Below, one piece after another: positions 59,853-62,564 of a stretch of DNA of 62,564 nt. Within the stretch, counting starts at the first letter, position 1; each line of letters starts with the position of its first letter. Made by a program: the position numbers and the translations under genes. This DNA comes from Tolypothrix sp. FACHB-123. GTDB lineage: Bacteria > Cyanobacteriota > Cyanobacteriia > Cyanobacteriales > Nostocaceae. Location: assembly GCF_014697075.1 (NCBI RefSeq), contig NZ_JACJRE010000046.1:1-62564 (forward strand). Reading direction: 5' to 3'. Under the pieces are notes generated by a model. The model searched no databases. It was given only the letters and a program-made list of their open reading frames with translations, and was not told the origin of the DNA.

Positions 59853-59907
59853 GTACAATTGTCCTCCTTCCCTTCCCTTGTCCCCCTGCTCCCTGCCCCA
59901 TGCCCCA

Positions 59908-61218
59908 TCAAAACTGCTTTGCTTCCGCTAATACCGGATTTATCCCAAACCAACGCCCTTGTCGATCCTGATATTCAAAGACAAACAAACTGCGTAATAA
60001 AAGTTGATAGTCTCCTTCACCACTGACGCTTTGTTTTTGCACTACTAATCGCAGTACATCCCATTCATCATCTGTAATTGCTAATACCAAACCCTCGCGG
60101 TATTCGCGGATGGCATTTTCTAAACATTCCCGCGATAAAGGTGGATCTTCTACCTGAAGGCAACTATAGAGCAAGCCCAACAAGTTACGCACATGTCCGC
60201 CACTAATGCGGCACAGTCTATCTAAAGTTTCTGGTGTATCAAATATTTCTGTAATTAAAGCTAACCTGTCATCAGGGTTTATTTCTGGAAAAGCTCTGGC
60301 TAACACCATCTGACGCAATAGTGCTAAACCTTCCTCATAGTCTCCCCCATCCCGTAGCTGTACTGGTACCATTGGTAAAATTTTGGGAGCCATACCACCC
60401 CCTAAGCGATTTTTCAGCGCCTCAATTTCATTAGAGAACATCAACACCAAAGGAATGGTGTAAACCACATGACAATTGAGTTTGCGTAACTGTTCGCCCC
60501 GATCGACAAACAAATATTCCGGTTGCGATCGCTCTGAAGTCTTGGCGCGTGGATCTACCCGATCCAAGTTATCAATAATAACTACCAGCCCATTTTTACC
60601 CTTAGCCTTGAGTTCCTGCTGGGCACGTTCGAGAACTTCTTGATTAATCGACTCTAAAATATTATTCGTGCGCGGTTCCAAGTATTGCCTTAATTGGCTT
60701 CTCAACTTGGGGCTATCTTTGGTTTTCGCCGTAATTTTGGCAATTTTCAACGGTAGAGAAATTTCTGCTTCAGCTTTTAACTCTATCGGTGTTTGCAAAA
60801 AATCGATGACTTCATTCAGCAGATTATTAAAATAACCAGGTCGAATTTTGATATTAAAAGCTTCTAAACTTTCAGTTACCTGACGCGCGATCGCTAGCAT
60901 AATATCTGTCACATCCACATCAGCCATATCTAAGTCTTGTGTAGACTCAAAATACACCACATGAAAGTTTTGCTGCTTTAACTCCACTTCCAGTCGCCGC
61001 AACTCTGTAGACTTCCCGCAACCAATATGTCCGGTAAACAACTGACAAGTCGGCTTATTAGGTGCAAGGCGGGTAATCGTGCGCCCCAGTGCTTCAATCA
61101 CCTTTCCACCCCGCACCGAGGCAAAATCAATATAATATTGCCGTTCCTCAGGATCTTCTAAGACTAAAGTTTTACTGGGGTTGCAACTGTCAAAAAATCT
61201 TTGTAAATCTAGTTTCAT
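59908..61218 (-). CDS. AAA/ORC-type P-loop ATPase
   Basis: The 436-residue soluble ATPase has Walker A GHIGCGKST (63-71) and Walker B GLVVIIDNLDRVDPRA (about 208-222). An arginine/sensor-like region around LNCHVVYTIPLVLMF follows, and then SGGHVRNLLGLLYSCLQ, typical of sensor 2 in ORC/Cdc6-like and other STAND-related ATPases. The C-terminus looks like a winged helix (DDEWDVLRLVVQKQSV... through RGRWFGINPVLAEAKQF). It precedes the WD40 STAND gene by 82 bp on the same strand, so the two are probably co-transcribed and act together. The function is unknown. Confidence 0.82.
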   Translation of the reverse strand: MKLDLQRFFDSCNPSKTLVLEDPEERQYYIDFASVRGGKVIEALGRTITRLAPNKPTCQLFTGHIGCGKSTELRRLEVELKQQNFHVVYFESTQDLDMADVDVTDIMLAIARQVTESLEAFNIKIRPGYFNNLLNEVIDFLQTPIELKAEAEISLPLKIAKITAKTKDSPKLRSQLRQYLEPRTNNILESINQEVLERAQQELKAKGKNGLVVIIDNLDRVDPRAKTSERSQPEYLFVDRGEQLRKLNCHVVYTIPLVLMFSNEIEALKNRLGGGMAPKILPMVPVQLRDGGDYEEGLALLRQMVLARAFPEINPDDRLALITEIFDTPETLDRLCRISGGHVRNLLGLLYSCLQVEDPPLSRECLENAIREYREGLVLAITDDEWDVLRLVVQKQSVSGEGDYQLLLRSLFVFEYQDRQGRWFGINPVLAEAKQF

Positions 61219-61695
61219 AAGGCAGATGGCAGATAGCAGAAGGAGAGAGAGTTTTAAGTCTTGTTGTTACATCCTTCGGTTGTTAGACTTACTTACTGAT
61301 TGTTTAAACTAGATTTTATGATTAATCTGAGTTTTACGTAAAATTATCAGCTATTTTTTCAGAATTTATACAAAATTGGGCATTGGGCATTGGGCATGGG
61401 TAACACTAGGTCATCTCAATTTGAAAAAAGATTCTCTCACTTACCCGATGTAGCGCCCGCAGGCTGGAAGCCACTGGCTCTCATTACAAAGCCCACAAAG
61501 GTGGGCTAAAGAATTCAGTCCACGTAGGTGGACTTTGTACGATTAGCCGCACCCTTCTAGGGTGACGGCGGGATTTCGGGATCAGCGATGTTTTTATTTA
61601 AATGAAATAAGAACCTAAACAAATCCGCAAAAACTTGGGTGTCACTACCTTTTATGTGTCTACATTCAATTACCCAATTTAATTTGAGAATAAGT
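61219..61695. other. Upstream region of the NTPase module with paired palindromes
   Basis: Besides the module's promoter, this region has a GGGCATTGGGCAT repeat (61377-61396) and two short palindromes. These are GCCCACAAAGGTGGGC (61492-61507) and GTCCACGTAGGTGGAC (61519-61534), a dispersed pair familiar from Nostocales intergenic DNA. A 63-codon minus-strand frame at 61557-61748 overlaps the repeat head and is not considered a gene. Confidence 0.6.
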
Positions 61696-62165
61696 GCGCT
61701 CGCCAAAAACAACAAAGCATAGCTACACAGCCGCTTATTGTTCAACATAGCAATTTTTGAGCCAGCAATATACCTTTTTACTTGCGGAAAACACCAAAAT
61801 GAGTGCGCGATTTACCGAAATGGGTAAGCGTTAAAGCTTTTTACCTGCGGAAAACACCAAAATGAGTGCGTGATTCACCGAAATGAGAACTCGTTAAGGC
61901 ATTTCACCTGCGGAAAACACCAAAATGAGTGCGCGATTTACCAAAATGAGAACTCGTTAAGGCTTATTGAGTAAGTGTTAAGGCATTTCATCTGCGGAAA
62001 ACACCAAAATGAGAAAGCGTTAAGGCTTAATGAGTAGGTGAAATGGCTTTTTGCTTACTTAAAACAGGAAAATGGGTACTTGATTGAGATAAATGAGAAA
62101 GCGATCGCCTTTTTTGTTTACTCAAAATATACAAATGACTACTCAATATGTGTAAATGATAAAGC
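61696..62165 (+). repeat. Noncoding element R: conserved head plus 18 x 21-bp array
   Basis: The head begins GCGCTCGCCAAAAAC at 61696, and the array starts 92 bp later at 61788, exactly as in element L. Eighteen 21-bp units run to 62165 with nearly the same order of unit types. Element R lies in the same orientation as L, 7.8 kb away, with the two-gene NTPase module between them. Overlapping short frames (for example 62038-62223) follow from the periodicity. Confidence 0.92.
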
Positions 62166-62362
62166 TGGCGCATCTTGTCCCGCAAAGCACAGAAGTTCCT
62201 TGCTAATAGCCAAAATCATCTAAATATGACTAGATATCAGTTACAGCAAATTGCAAGTTGGTGAGGTACAGATAATCGTTAATTGTAGGGGCATTGGCAC
62301 TGCCATGCCCCAAAGCGCGTATCTCATTTACCTGAAATATGCTGTATTTCTCAGATACTTGG

Positions 62363-62431
62363 GCTTACCGGATGTAAACCCAACAAAACCCTGTAAATGT
62401 TGGGTTTCGCAAAGCCTCAACCCAACCTACA
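62363..62431. repeat. Dispersed palindrome AACCCAACA...CAACCCAACCTAC
   Basis: Related to the copy at 31259-31346: AACCCAACAAAACC pairs with TGTTGGGTTTCG, ending in CAACCCAACCTAC. It lies beyond element R near the window edge. No gene is visible between 62166 and 62510. Confidence 0.8.
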
Positions 62432-62463
62432 TCTAGCTAATATGTCCGTAAAATTAACAATTT

Positions 62464-62563
62464 TGGTTCTTTAGTACTTGTTATGCTAAACTAACAATCA
62501 AAATGCCAGTTTAACAAGCATCTAATTCGGAAGTTTTCAAAGTTTCTAAATCCATAAGCCGAG
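62464..62563 (-). repeat. Right copy of 100-bp edge inverted repeat
   Basis: Exact reverse complement of bases 1-100. Identity ends at 62463, before TGGTTCTTTAGTACTTG, which would be the outer terminus of the shared element. No short target duplication can be verified because the other element ends lie outside. Confidence 0.9.
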
Positions 62564-62564
62564 C
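62511..62564 (-). CDS. 3' end of an unidentified multicopy gene (partial), second copy
   Basis: The mirror image of the partial frame at the left edge: it enters from the right edge and ends at the TAA at 62513-62511 with the same C-terminal residues. One extra codon is visible (Ala before RLMDLETLK). Confidence 0.35.
   Translation of the reverse strand, partial: ARLMDLETLKTSELDAC

Noticed and set aside
62038-62223. 61-codon frame at the end of element R
   Set aside because: It runs through 21-bp units whose other copies contain stops in the same frame.

Overview
The window looks like chromosomal DNA of a filamentous, probably heterocyst-forming cyanobacterium (order Nostocales). The evidence is phosphoribulokinase (prk), ferredoxin-NADP reductase with a phycobilisome-linker N-terminus (petH), the DUF3038/DUF4335 pair, a GH57 glucan branching enzyme, many HIP1 octamers (GCGATCGC), and abundant heptanucleotide-type short tandem repeats between genes. 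No rRNA, tRNA or CRISPR array was found by eye.

Layout. Bases 159-4725 carry pilC, pilT and pilB (minus strand; transcribed pilB to pilC), the motor and platform of type IV pili. Divergent from them, 5169-11322 holds grpE, dnaK, dnaJ, a TusA-like gene and rsgA; the last three are joined by start/stop overlaps. A GH57 branching enzyme follows (11656-13245), then the phosphate operon pstS-pstC-pstA-pstB on the minus strand (13450-17545). Bases 18701-25746 hold bioY, lspA, a secreted Pro/Ser/Thr-rich protein, an FHA-fused class A penicillin-binding protein and the DUF4335/DUF3038 pair. Then come apt and an orphan OppB/DppB-type permease.

Bases 27951-34352 look accessory: small proteins of unknown function, one with a Gly/Ala-rich hydrophobic N-terminus, and two P-loop ATPases. 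The larger ATPase contains about 27 copies of a 12-bp repeat encoding a G-V-A-V membrane stretch. The region is studded with palindromic dispersed repeats. Bases 34560-53582 return to housekeeping genes: pcrA, a sensor histidine kinase, metK, prk, petH, pdxH, an AI-2E-type permease, scpA, a sugar-phosphate nucleotidyltransferase, speA, ndk and a TerC-family gene.

The right end (53880-62165) is the most unusual part. A two-gene module encodes an AAA-type ATPase and a 1785-residue STAND ATPase carrying 14 nearly identical 41-residue WD40 repeats. It is enclosed by two directly repeated, roughly 470-bp noncoding elements, each with a conserved head followed by 18 units of a 21-bp repeat in perfect register. 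A third, diverged member (12 units) lies directly after the GVAV-repeat ATPase gene, so the same noncoding element type accompanies both NTPase loci. I consider this pairing the best candidate for something undescribed.

The window edges are a 100-bp perfect inverted repeat (1-100 and 62464-62563). Each copy holds the same 3' end of a reading frame, so the segment is probably bounded by two inverted copies of a multicopy, perhaps insertion-sequence, element.
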